Shown: one piece after another, positions 14,284 to 23,486 of the stretch | Numbering within the stretch: position 1 is the stretch's first letter | How the letters are laid out: the number at the start of each line of letters is the position of its first letter | Source of the DNA: Lyophyllum atratum | Lineage: Eukaryota > Basidiomycota > Agaricomycetes > Agaricales > Lyophyllaceae | Length of the DNA stretch: 23,486 nucleotides | Assembly: GCA_014905825.1 (NCBI GenBank) | Contig: JACGCN010000139.1 | Location: 1-23,486 of the forward strand | Reading direction: 5' to 3' | Notes under the pieces: model-generated | Told to the model about the DNA's origin: nothing | Seen by the model: the letters and a program-made list of their open reading frames with translations, nothing else | Database searches by the model: none | Position numbers and translations under genes: made by a program

Positions 14284-17200
14284 ATGAGGCGCCAGCCGTC
14301 AAGAGCTCCTTCCCCCACTCCAACAGCGTTCTCTGGCATATCTAACTACAGGACGGACTCGTATCGCCCAATCAGAGACAAGAATGTCCCTGCTGTACCT
14401 CAAATTGACTATCGGCTCGTCTCAAAAACACACTTTGACGAACTTTCTCGTTACTTGGCCGCATACCTTGCAAAGGGTTAGTCTAATGTTACTCTTGAAA
14501 CACACTTATCTTAAGCGACGTCAATCAATGTAGCACCGCCCAATTCACGCTCAACCGCACGACAGAAACTCACTCGACTTACGATCCAACAATTTCACGA
14601 ACTCTCAACCGACGTATATGACGAGCTAGTGCGGCGGCAGAATGAAACAGAAGGTACTGCGGACTCTGTTTATCAGATCGTTCCTTAGCCGTGACTCATT
14701 CTTCCACGTACGCAGTACCCTTCCTTCCATTGCGATCCGACTTCCATCCAAAGAGAAATCAAGCGCGCCAGAAACTTGCCACATTGCCTACTTCCCGTTT
14801 CGAAGACCTCTCCAGTGATGTTTATTTCGAGTTGTCGCGACGGTATCCCGAGTTCAAGGAAGACGTAAGTAACACATATTTATTCCCTTGACCGAGATTG
14901 AACCACCTCTCAAGCCATCTGGAAGCGACGACTATCCAGCCCCTGACTTTCCGAGCAACTCCCCGCCCCGTGTTCCCCTACCTGGCCGTGTTTCTGGCCG
15001 GACTTCTGCCGACAGGCCAGTGGACAGTGGATATGGCGGAAGTGTATCCAGTAGAAGGCCCTCTGAAGATAGACGCCGGCCAAGTGAAGTCGACATGATC
15101 ATTCCTGGTCGGCGGAGTGAAGATAGTTACCGAAGGGAGGACACCTATGGCGGAAGGACCAGTGAAGACAATTACGCCCCCAGCATCGCCCCCAGCTCTA
15201 CATCTCGTCGCAAACCCTCTCAAGATACCACCCGTGAACGCGAGTACGGCCGTCGTCCCAGTGGTGCTATCAGCAATAGCGGGAACAGCGATTCTACCGT
15301 AAACCCCAATCAAAGCACGACGGCTACCAGTGGCATGATCATTCCAAATAAGAGCACTATCGAGGAGGAATATATCAAAGTTCCGTACGGCCGGGAAAGG
15401 GAGAGTGGGAGCACGACCGTCGATGAACGTGAGAGGAGTGGGGATGCCGGCAGGCTCACTGACGGTGAGCCAGACAGCGCCAGTGACTACCCTTTAAGCC
15501 CCCAGAGTCCGCCGGCTGGATTGAGTGGGCTGAGTGCAAGACTAAAGGGGGTAAATGATGATGACGATGACAGAGACGCCTCAGGCATTGGAGGGAGGGG
15601 TGGCGATGATTATTATGACAAGTTCGGGCGCTCTTCTGTCAACTCCGACCGGTCTGCTGGAAATATCGGTTCTAGGCCCACTGGACGGATGAGCACGACG
15701 GAAGACCAGGATAAAATGAAAAGGGAATACGAATACAAGATCGCTACTATGCAGACACAGATTACGAACCTCCAGCGAGACCTGGGAGACGTCGATGAGA
15801 GGGAGAGGAAATTGAAGGAGGGAGATGCAAGGGTCAAGCAGATGGAGGAAGAATTGGAGAGTTTCAGACAGGTGAGTATGGTATTCATCTGCTCGGGCAA
15901 TTATCCTAACCTGTTTCTAGCGCGCGGAAGAACAGAGTTCTACCATGCGTGCTTTGCAAAAAGAACTTGATGAATTACGAGAAACCCGTCAGCGGGAGTC
16001 AGAGCGGGCTGCTCGTCGTGCTCAAGAGGATGAAGATGAACTCCAGATCTTGCGGGATCGTTGCGACAGGCTCGAAGAAGAGCGAGAGGGCCACCAGGGA
16101 GAGGTGTGCAGAATTCTTTTCCAAGTTCAATTCTTTGTTTGACGAATGCATGCAGGCCGATTTGGAAATCGTGGATCAGCTTCGGTCGGATATGGAGGGT
16201 CTGCTTACGGAGCTTGGGGATCTCGCTCGGCGCAACGATGAACTCATGACAGCTAAGGACTCTGACCTTGTTGTCATCCGTGACCTCGACCAGCAGCTGA
16301 AGGACTATAAACGCAAGTACGAACAGGCGAAGACGGAACTTCGCAATGTCAAAGGTCAGTACACCTGTCTTATTGCACATCGCCTTAGCTTAATACAACC
16401 CTTTCAGCGACCTCTCAACTCTTCGTCCAAGCCCCCAAGTTTGACCGAGCTGAGGATCAGCTACCTGTATCCGCAGAAGGAGGTGTCGTTGATGTCCATA
16501 TCACTGCATTCTTGTCTGCTGTGGACGCGCTTCTCACCGCTGGCCGGTCTAATGCGCCCACTCGAGTACTGACCCCTATGAAATCCGTCGTCAATGCTGT
16601 CAGCGCGATCATCGACGATGTTCGAGCGTTTGAACGTCGACCACAGCGTGACCGTTCAGACATAGATTCGGACGCCCTTCGATCCCTTCGCGAAAGAGCC
16701 GAGGCGACTCTTAGCAACCTCGTTGCGGCGTCAAAAACGCACGCTACTAGTTCGGGCATGTCGCCCGTCAGTCTTCTGGATGCAGCCGCCAGTCACGTTT
16801 CTGCAACTATCACAGAAATTGGCAGGACGGTGTGTATTCGGAAGGCCACTAAAGCTGAGCAAGATCAGTTTTCACAAGCGCCTTACAGTTCAGCGACGGC
16901 GACGAATGGCTTTTCTCCCTCCCTGCGCTCTGTAGACGAGGCCAGATCCTCTCATCAACGCAAGGGGAGTTCAAACTCTATCTCGAGTCGCGGTCGGTTC
17001 TCGGATATGTCCTCACCACCTAGCCGGGCGGTCGACACTAGAAGACGTCCTCCTTCTGATAACTCGAGTTCCGAGAAGACGAATTCTCCTCCACCAATAT
17101 TTGACCAGCCAGGGAATTCTGGAGGCATACTGAGCGATGATTCTACCCAGGCTGAGGGATCAGAAGACGCCTGGACTGAATTGAAGGTAAGGCATGTTTC

Positions 17201-17565
17201 ATATGGCTGCTGATCTTGCAGCTCACAATATGTCACAGCCATACCTGGAAGCTCAGACGGAATCGATTGTCTATGCAATTCAAAGCGTTTTATCAGGAGT
17301 CCGCAGCCCGACTCCTTCGCCTACACTGAACGAGAACTTGACGCAGATCATCACGATAGTTTCCAGCATTGTTGCAGTCTGCAACGACAACCTACCACCA
17401 GCTTCTTCTCGGCAAGGAAATGAGATTCTTCGCGAGCTGAGCGATCACGCGAACAAGTTGAGCGAGGTGCAAGCCTTGCCAGAGGTCACTAAAGAATCGC
17501 GGCAGATAATGGCGAAATCGAGTTTCGCGATCGCCAATGCTATGAAGGGCCTTACGAGGTTATGA
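14284..17565 (+). CDS. SPA2: SPA2-like polarisome scaffold
   Basis: Scaffold of the polarisome at hyphal tips, which organises formin and MAP-kinase components (family role). Eight exons (14284-14476, 14534-14653, 14716-14864, 14915-15871, 15921-16103, 16156-16354, 16408-17186, 17239-17565) join without a break into 968 aa. Two Spa2-homology-domain repeats lie at about 74-100 (RQKLTRLTIQQFHELSTDVY) and 122-150 (RQKLATLPTSRFEDLSSDVY). A disordered Ser/Arg/Pro region with repeated RRPSED-like motifs follows (about 160-400), including a DDDDDR run. A heptad-rich coiled coil covers about 420-600. A conserved helical domain starts near 620 (VDVHITAFLSAVDALL), a second disordered stretch covers about 755-865, and a helical C-terminus ends AMKGLTRL. 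The SHD pair plus C-terminal domain order matches Spa2/GIT-type proteins, and the fungal context favours SPA2. Confidence 0.9.
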
Positions 17566-17801
17566 TTTCTTTTACCACACACATACCAGTATTTATACCT
17601 CCTGCATGCATGCGTCTTCGTTCATCCGTCGCAAATACCTTTCACGTACTTTTCACAGGTTATACAGGTACCCTGTCTGTAATTCTCCCTCCATAATGCT
17701 AGCATACATACAGAACCTCGTAAATTGATTGCCCTGCGATGCCTGGCCGTTGCATCGTTACTGGCGGACTATCTTCGATTCAAGCCCATCTCACAGAGCC
17801 C

Positions 17802-18541
17802 TCAGCCTGAACATTCCAAGTCCTCGTCTTCTCGTTTCGTCCAGCCGCCTAGTTGCAAATTCCCTGTGCCGCAGTTCTGAAATACATAGCTGAGGTCGAC
17901 CTTGTTTTCACAGTTCTCGCCCAGAAGGTCAAAATCTATGCAGTCCAGCGAGCGGGACTGCAGCATACCGGCCAACGCGCCGTCTGACGATCGCGTGACA
18001 CCGTGTAAGGTGAGGCCTACAGGGTTGGGACAGAAGGCAACTTCATCACCGCTTCGGTGAGTGAGCAGCGATAGCAATTTATCTCCTACACACACGGTAA
18101 GCCAGCGATGTGTGGCTCGTCTGGAGGCATTGTATCAGCCCTTCTTCAGCAATGCCCGTGTATTGGGGCCAAATGCCTCCAGTGGGCAAGAAGATCTAGA
18201 GAGGAAAGATACGGGCTGAATTTGCGGCCATTACTCGGCCATTTGACAGGCTGCCCACGCCCGCATGTCACGGACAACGTGTGCACACTTGGGGATATGA
18301 GGAAGTCCATGAGGAGCCCCAGGCCCTCGTCGAGTATATTTTCATAGATCTTCGATGTTCCCAAGCAAGGAAGGTAAACTGGCTGGAAAAAACGAGGGAT
18401 CTGGGAGCGCATTTCCGATACCAAATCGACGGAGGTCGCAGACCATAAGGTTGCAGCACTGTTGGAGAATATGGTGCGACGTTTGAAGCGAAGCCACCGT
18501 CCACGCATCATACGTGAAGTGGGTTAACTTTCGATGCCCGT
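17802..18541 (-). pseudogene. Relic resembling the 3' part of an agaricomycete F-box gene
   Basis: Three minus-strand frames in succession look like parts of one protein but do not join. About 18535-18350 reads WTVASLQTSHHILQQCCNLM and ends FPASLPSL. About 18350-18150, one base out of frame, reads DEGLGLLMDFLISPSVHTLS. 18095-17802 reads FCPNPVGLTLHGVTRSSDGA and then LAGMLQSR. The last segment resembles the C-terminal leucine-rich part of the large agaricomycete F-box family, recalled by pattern and not searched. No F-box or start is found upstream, because the 5' side runs straight into the promoter of the next gene. It therefore looks like a truncated, frame-broken remnant. Confidence 0.45.
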
Positions 18542-18581
18542 GCCTCCACAGATGAAGGGGAAAACGCGACAAACGCGTCTG

Positions 18582-18642
18582 CGTCGCGTCGCTTGGGCCA
18601 GGACGCCGAAGGATCTGGAGAAAACGGTCCGTCGCGTCGCTT
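18582..18642. repeat. Pair of 13-bp direct repeats
   Basis: CGTCGCGTCGCTT occurs at 18582-18594 and 18630-18642 (48-bp period), and GAAAAC lies before each copy. An ACGCGT hexamer sits just upstream at 18574-18579. The pair is 110-170 bp before the start codon of the 18750 gene, so it may be part of its control region. Confidence 0.5.
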
Positions 18643-18682
18643 AGCCAAAAACGGTCGGAATTTCGATAATTGTCCAACCAAG

Positions 18683-18690
18683 TATAAAAT
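18683..18690 (+). promoter_or_regulatory. TATA box of the 18750 gene
   Basis: TATAAAAT lies 67 bp before the start codon at 18750, a normal fungal distance. It supports transcription of the orphan gene in the plus direction. Confidence 0.5.
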
Positions 18691-18749
18691 CCACCTGTTC
18701 TCGCATTTCTGATAACATCCACTTCCTCTTCTCGCATTCCACGCACATC

Positions 18750-19788
18750 ATGAGCTACCGCCACGCCTCTGCAACCTCAACGACAACTTCGACCTCCGGA
18801 TCCGGCGCCAACGTCGCAGAGAGGCTCGAAGTCACAATGTGGGCGGAGTCTGAGGCGAAACGCACCGCCATGCTTGAGCCCTACTTCAGAAAGTGTTGCG
18901 AAGAACAGTTCGGCTCTGTCGAGAACGCTATGATTGTCACACAAGTAGGGGAAGCATACAGGAAAGAAGCATATGCCGCTTATGCGCGGGAGGCTGCCCG
19001 CCGTCCGACTGAGCAGCTTATTTCGGCTCGGGGTGAGTCATCTACGAATACTATGGACCACAGCTGACAATATATTCTAATTCCTAGGCAAAACCTGGCC
19101 ACGGCGAGTCGGTGAAGTACACAAAGCTGAACAGCAGGCTGTGGCTCCGCATCTGGGGCGACAGTTTAAAAAGCATCCACTGCTACAGCTTCGACTTCGT
19201 GGACCGCAAAGGCCAGTACATGCCCACTCCGCCTGGGATCAAGATATACTGCGAGATGACAGGGGCCGAGGTACGGTCCATCGAGACGTCTTTGAACGCA
19301 GTCGCGGGGCAGTCGAAGGAGTTCCGAAGTACCCTGGAGGCCTCGTATGCCGATAGCATTGCGGCTGGGCATAGGCCCGACGCGCAGTGGGAGACGTACG
19401 TCGTTCAAGAAGGCACTAGGCTCCGTATCAAGCAAGACCACCGCCCGAATGATCTGTTTCTCACCATCCCGACGCGGACCCCGACCGGCGACAATCTCAC
19501 TCTCGTGTCACACATCGCGGTAAGTCTATTAGTCATTAGTCTTTCACACATCCCGCCGATATTAATTCTCAAATATCACAGTAGGTGCACTGGCTTGAAG
19601 GCTCATGGTCTTTTGAGGCGGTCTTCTCGGAAGATCTGGTCATCTCATGTATCAACATCTGTATTACTATTAGTTACTATTGCTACAGTCTCTCGTCGTG
19701 TTGTGTCCTTTGCCTCCAATCGTGTCTCCTCTTATCATTGCAGTTCTTTTCTATACCACCTGTCGTAACGCAGCAAATGCATAAATGA
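18750..19788 (+). CDS. Orphan protein of unknown function, two or three exons
   Basis: Not recognised. Exon 1 starts at ATG 18750 with a Ser/Thr-rich leader, then an Ala/Glu-rich, probably helical segment (EAYRKEAYAAYAREAARRP), and runs to a GTGAGT donor near 19034. The second exon, after the acceptor ending about 19087, reads as a mixed alpha/beta domain (LNSRLWLRIWGDSLKSIHCY, GQYMPTPPGIKIYCEMTGAE, RLRIKQDHRPNDLFLTIPTR) to a GTAAGT donor after the codons for SHIA near 19519. A third exon from 19585 would read VHWLEGSWSFEAVFSEDL and stop at 19788. The late part of that exon is hydrophobic and Cys-rich, and is doubtful. Exons 1 and 2 are one base out of phase unless the GGGG at the donor has one G too many. 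A TATA box precedes the gene. The end coordinate is uncertain; it could be as early as 19583. Confidence 0.5.
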
Positions 19789-19853
19789 AATGGAGTGTCT
19801 CGATGTGTAGATATCAACCTACCCTGGTCCCCTAATCCCCCACCTACCTTAAA

Positions 19854-19887
19854 CCTAACCTAACCTAACCCTAACCCCTACCCTAAC
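19854..19887 (+). repeat. Interstitial telomere-like repeat tract
   Basis: Reads as three CCTAA units, one CCCTAA, then CCCCTA and CCCTAA. Degenerate C-rich flanks reach back to about 19831 (CCTAATCCCC). CCCTAA is the C-strand of the TTAGGG telomere used by most filamentous fungi. The tract is internal, with genes on both sides, and about 34 bp long. Confidence 0.75.
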
Positions 19888-20578
19888 GCCAGTCAATGTG
19901 TGGCGAGACGACGTCGACGAGTGGAAGGTCCCAAGAACCCCATGTCCGTCGATTGCTCCACGAGAATTGACGAAGTAGAGGAGCATTTAGCAGAAATCGA
20001 TTCACATCATCGATCTCTCTTCGGTGCAGTTGCGCAGAGCGAGGTCGAGTGTTTCCAAATCAGGGGTGGCGTGGTCGAGAATGGGATGGAGTAACTGGTA
20101 TGTACCTGGAAGAATGAAACTCACGTCCCTCCATAGGTGTCATTTCGAAAAGAATACGTGAAGAGTGGGACTCCGCGATTGAGACCAGGTTGCTCGCGAT
20201 AGGGGGGGAATTTATCCAATTCCAAGCCGATTGTGAGTGGTCGTGAGCCTGAACGATCGAGCCATGAGTATATGAGAGAGGGTGATGGGGGGGGGGGGGG
20301 GGGACAGAAGGGCGATAAAACTACTTTGAGCGACGACCATAACCACGTGTGCGAGGATAAGCGCTCGCCGGTGCCGGCAGAGCTGGGAGATAGCTATGGG
20401 AGAGGCGTTTCTGGAGCAGACAAAAAAGCCGTCAAGTGGTAACATTCAGTGAAAGTTGGACAAGGAGCTCTGCTGGCAAATCGTATGTCGGTGATAACTT
20501 CGAGCAGGTCGTAAACATTCTTCGTGAGTGTGGGGGCCACAGATGAAGGCGGAAGTGCGGATAGCACTCGTGGACATC
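19888..20578. other. Gene-free stretch with coding-like scraps and a G run
   Basis: Between the telomere-like tract and the end of the DSC3 gene no complete gene can be built. Plus-strand scraps look helical and charged: 19942-20094 (RIDEVEEHLAEIDSHHRSLF) and, one frame over, 20137-20240 (ISKRIREEWDSAIETRLL). A GTATGT-to-TCCATAG pair between them (20098-20136) resembles an intron but does not join the frames. No family recognised. Confidence 0.35.
20287..20303 (+). repeat. Homopolymer run of 17 G
   Basis: An uninterrupted G17 follows GGTGAT. Runs this long are rare in fungal genes, are length-unstable, and are hard for any sequencing method, so the exact length is unsure. It lies about 400 bp from the telomere-like tract. 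Confidence 0.9.
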
Positions 20579-21823
20579 TTAACCATTATACACATGGTCC
20601 AATGAGCGATCAAAGTCCACCGGGAAACGTATAGCACAGCAACCAACATGAATAAAGATGGTCGAAGATCTGGGGTATCCGGAAGCGTGGTATTTTCTGC
20701 TTAAGAAGAGTCCAACAAAAATTCGCCACATGCCAAAGAGAATGTTGACAAGGAATCCCACCACTAGCCCCATTTGCATCCGTCTCCTGTAAGACCAATA
20801 AGCAATAGCAAATTTGGAGAGAAAATGCACCGACGAGAAGATTACATTTCCTGGAGGTTCATATTCGCTCCCATCGTCCCAGAAGGCAGCAGGCTTCGGA
20901 TTACGCATGAAGAAGAACGGGATGAGAGGAAAGAAGAACCCTAATAGAATGCCTTGGAGGACTGTGATGTTAGAGGGGAAGATTGTGACAGTGATGCACT
21001 TCCAGCGTTGTCTATGGAATCGATCCATTGCTCTTCCAGGGCGCGTGCATGTTCGTCATCTAGGGAACGTGAATACATTCCTATACTTCGATAAGCAGGC
21101 TCACATTCTCCTCCGTGTCGAAATCAACATCAAGATAGTTTGAAGATGATTGACTGTGGAATTGGCGTCGGAAGTTCGCGATGTCCGTCTCAGAAAACCC
21201 ACTGAGGAGAGTCGATCGAATCCTCTAGCTGGTTGTAACTGTGCAATCTTGCACAACATACAAGGTTTGAGTATACGACTGAGCAAAGTATAGGCCAGAC
21301 GACACACCTGGGTCCTGCTCTCTTCCTCCGCTTCCCCGGGAGCTAATTTGGGACCACGGAACAGTGCATCCACGTCGTTCCAGACGAGGGGTGTTGAGGC
21401 AGTTGCGTGTTATTGGAGTCATCGGCGCAGCTCGTTTCTGCCTCTCCTCCAGAGGTAGCCAGGAGTACAAGAATGTTCCTTCAGTAAGCAACCGGCCAGA
21501 GTGTATCAGCCTCAGCCGTCGATCCTTGAGTTCTGGCCGTCCGTCACGAATCTAAGAGGTTTACGGCAATAGGAAACAGTGAAATATCCGAGAGCACGCA
21601 CCTTTCCCTTCACGTCACGAACAGCATCCTGCTGGCTCACGGCAATAACGAGATCGGGTATCCCTTCCGTGAAACGAATGACAAGATCGCGAGCTTGCTC
21701 TGGAGGAGGCTCCGACTGCGACGTTGGGGGCTCTGGAGTACGTGGAAGGTCGACAGCTCTTTGCTTCCCTTTAGCCTTCTCACTAAGCATGGCGAGACGA
21801 AAGAGCGCTGAGGGTGATGACAT
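20579..21823 (-). CDS. DSC E3 ubiquitin ligase complex subunit 3-like protein, frame-broken
   Basis: Subunit of the Golgi/endosome Dsc membrane ubiquitin ligase, which drives SREBP activation and membrane protein degradation in fungi. The N-terminal ubiquitin-like domain reads RDLVIRFTEGIPDLVIAVSQ and QDAVRDVKGK, then after intron 21601-21552 IRDGRPELKDRRLRLIHSGR and LLTEGTFLYSWL. The C-terminal domain holds GILLGFFFPLIPFF (membrane), PKPAAFWDDGSEYEPPGN and, after a short intron, RRMQMGLVVGFLVNILFGMW (membrane). A further intron is at 21307-21229. The start may be 21841, 21823 or 21790 (MLSEKAKGKQRA, closest to what I recall of relatives). At least four one-base breaks occur, near 21424, 21353, 21193 and 20976, most at short homopolymers, plus a phase problem at the exon joint near 21066-21120. 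The family is clear; the reading frame is not intact as given. Confidence 0.8.
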
Positions 21824-22003
21824 TGACACTAGCGCAGACACGTGACTGCCTCGAGACAGCGAATATTCAACAATTGTATTGGAGTAGCCAGTATCCCAAA
21901 GGAATCGTCATATATAATCCCTCTATCCCTTCCCTGCAGAGCCTGCGCCGCGCCGACATCCTTCCAGTCTCGGAAGCCATGGGGGTTGACGAAGTGCTTG
22001 TCT

Positions 22004-23240
22004 TTACGGGGGAGGTAGACGTAGAGTTGGGTCCAGCTTTTTCGCTTTCGGTTTGTACTTGCCAAATGAATTGTGATGTTTTGCTTCAGCAATCACTTCG
22101 AAAGGAAGTTTAGGAATTGTCTGGCCAGGAGGACCGAACGATACACCCAGATCTTTGACCTCCCCGTTTTCCTCATTCACCACAAGGCCGTGCACAAAAA
22201 CGTGAACATGATTGGTTTTGTCGTTCCTCTTATTATAAGCCTGTCGATGTTGAGATGGCCAGTACAGGTAATCCATCGAGGACTTACGATGGAAAGAAGA
22301 CTCTCATTTTGTAAGTTTTTCACGGTCGTTTTGACGTTCTCCTCCACCAGAGCGTGGAAGGCGTCTATAATCCTGTCAGCAGTTTTATATCACAGTAAAG
22401 GAGAATGCTCACCATCATCGGCCTTGGCCGCGCCGGCATTGTCGTTCCATCTTCTCAATTGATGACTTTCTTTATTTCAGCTCTAAACAGGATGAGAGAA
22501 CACGCAGAAACATGCGTCAATATCGCCCACCTTTTAGAACGAGAGAAGATATCAGCGACAGGCTGGAGCCATGTCTGCAAGATTCGGTCCATTGGTTGGG
22601 CAGCCATCGCTGTATGAACACTCTTGCATCCGTAGTGTCCCAAGACGATTATATGTTGGACACCCAGATTATTGACAGCGTATGCTACCGCAGCATCACT
22701 AAACCAAGATATGAATCACAACCATTGTAGAGAATAGGTCCACTAACGAGCTCGGGTCCTTGCCAGTGAACTGGTTGGCAAGGTTCACATGTGAAACCGT
22801 ACTTCCAGGTTGTATTTGAAATATAGCATCAGTACTGAGTCTAAGCAAGCGTCAGTGTGCTCCCGACTTCTTGACCGTTGGAACATGTAAAGCGCACCTG
22901 TTGTCCGAGCACCCATGAACATAACCCCTGGTGCTGAAATGCAACATGTTGCGCTAGATAGCCAATTTATAAGAAGTGAAATAGCGCACACACATTCTTA
23001 AGACGCAGTCACCTCCTTCTGTTCCCGAAATTTCTGATTCCCCTCCAATAGCGTCTTCAGATCAAATGCATTAGTTTCGTTGAACGCGTGGATCATGGCG
23101 CTGGGTGAAGTCGCTGAGCTCGTAATGGATGGGGGAATGGATCTGGCCGTCCTAGACCTCGCTACGAGGCTGTAGTTTATGGGATGGGCGAACGAGAGGG
23201 AGGCCCACAAGAGACAACATAGAATGGATCCAGAAAGCAT
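22004..23240 (-). CDS. Secreted beta-class carbonic anhydrase, frame-broken
   Basis: Zinc enzyme for CO2/bicarbonate interconversion. The start at 23240 gives a signal peptide (LSGSILCCLLWASLSFAHP), placing the product in the secretory route. An upstream in-frame ATG at 23261 is an alternative. Family signatures follow in order: LLEGNQKFREQ; the zinc Cys/Asp/Arg motif as MFMG-CSDNR near 22915; STDAIFQIQPGSTVSHVNLA and NQF; AYAVNNLGVQHIIVLGHYGC with the other zinc His and Cys; and ALVEENVKTTVKNLQ. The last exon reads HVHVFVHGLVVNEENGEVKD and ends in a Lys/Pro-rich tail. Introns are short (for example 23012-22934). The frame breaks at the exon 1/2 joint, within CSDNR (one T missing after GGGT) and near 22460-22470. 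The first two are consistent with a missing base. Confidence 0.85.
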
Positions 23241-23355
23241 ATGATATCCGTGCAGTCGCAAATTGGCTCGTTGGCACCAGGCCGATGTATAGGCGAACCA
23301 GCGCCTGAGGTGAAGGGAGAGAGGGAGGAGGTTGCAAGAGGTCCGAACGATCCGG

Positions 23356-23362
23356 TTTTATA
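23356..23362 (-). promoter_or_regulatory. TATA box of the carbonic anhydrase gene
   Basis: TATAAAA on the minus strand lies about 115 bp before the start codon at 23240 and about 95 bp before the alternative ATG at 23261. No gene is supportable between here and the window end. Confidence 0.5.
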
Positions 23363-23486
23363 AGACGGATCAACGCTTGACTCAGAGAGTAGCACAGCAA
23401 TCCTCCATGATCGTATCACGCCTTCTGTCTGTAACAAGTTGCCCTGGAGGTTAGCATGGAACGCCTCATGATAGTAGTACATCATC

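Noticed and set aside
14865..14896. Alternative SPA2 intron 3 ending at ACCGAG
   Set aside because: It would be only 32 bp, below the shortest intron seen here. The acceptor at 14914 gives 50 bp and also keeps frame.
14978..15313. 111-codon minus-strand frame
   Set aside because: Antisense shadow of the Ser/Arg-rich SPA2 exon 4, whose codon bias opens the opposite strand.
19141..19356. 71-codon frame rich in Arg/Gly/His that joins in phase to the donor of exon 1 of the orphan gene
   Set aside because: It keeps phase, but its low-complexity composition looks like an off-frame reading. The alternative frame has a normal mixed composition and ends at a good GTAAGT donor.
20212..20445. Minus-strand frame with a proline run
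   Set aside because: The proline run is only the complement of the G17 tract, and the rest has no protein-like features.

Overview
This window is nuclear DNA of a filamentous basidiomycete, most likely an Agaricomycete. Genes lie 100-250 bp apart on both strands. They are cut by many introns of about 47-63 bp with GTRNGT-like donors, so no long open frame covers a gene. The recognisable proteins are eukaryotic housekeeping products: a TRAPP tethering subunit, a peroxin, a polarisome scaffold, an ER fatty-acid elongation reductase and a Dsc E3 ligase subunit. I rebuilt exon chains by hand. Four genes (GST, aromatic decarboxylase, ketoacyl reductase, SPA2) splice into uninterrupted frames, which supports the models.

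Layout. 1-3568 (+): 3' part of a TRAPPC11-type gene. 3711-4644 (+): omega-like glutathione S-transferase. 4645-6249: poorly understood stretch with a broken coding region and a clean two-exon 175-aa gene of unknown function. 6343-10463 (+): 20-exon PEX1. 10560-12585 (-): aromatic-L-amino-acid decarboxylase, convergent with PEX1. 12809-14143 (+): very-long-chain 3-oxoacyl-CoA reductase, divergent from the decarboxylase across 223 bp. 14284-17565 (+): SPA2. 17802-18541 (-): relic resembling the 3' end of an F-box gene. 18750-19788 (+): orphan gene. 19854-20303: interstitial telomere-like tract and a 17-base G run. 20579-21823 (-): DSC3-like E3 ligase subunit. 22004-23240 (-): secreted beta-carbonic anhydrase.

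The genes do not form one pathway. PEX1 and the fatty-acyl reductase touch lipid and peroxisome biology, and TRAPPC11, SPA2 and Dsc3 belong to membrane traffic and polarity, but this looks like ordinary fungal gene order. The unusual points are single-base frame breaks in TRAPPC11, PEX1, DSC3 and carbonic anhydrase beside intact neighbours, three GC-AG introns, the internal telomere-like tract beside an unrecognised gene and a dead F-box gene, and short-scale splice-site oddities. I found no evidence of a new multi-gene system, CRISPR array or intact transposon.
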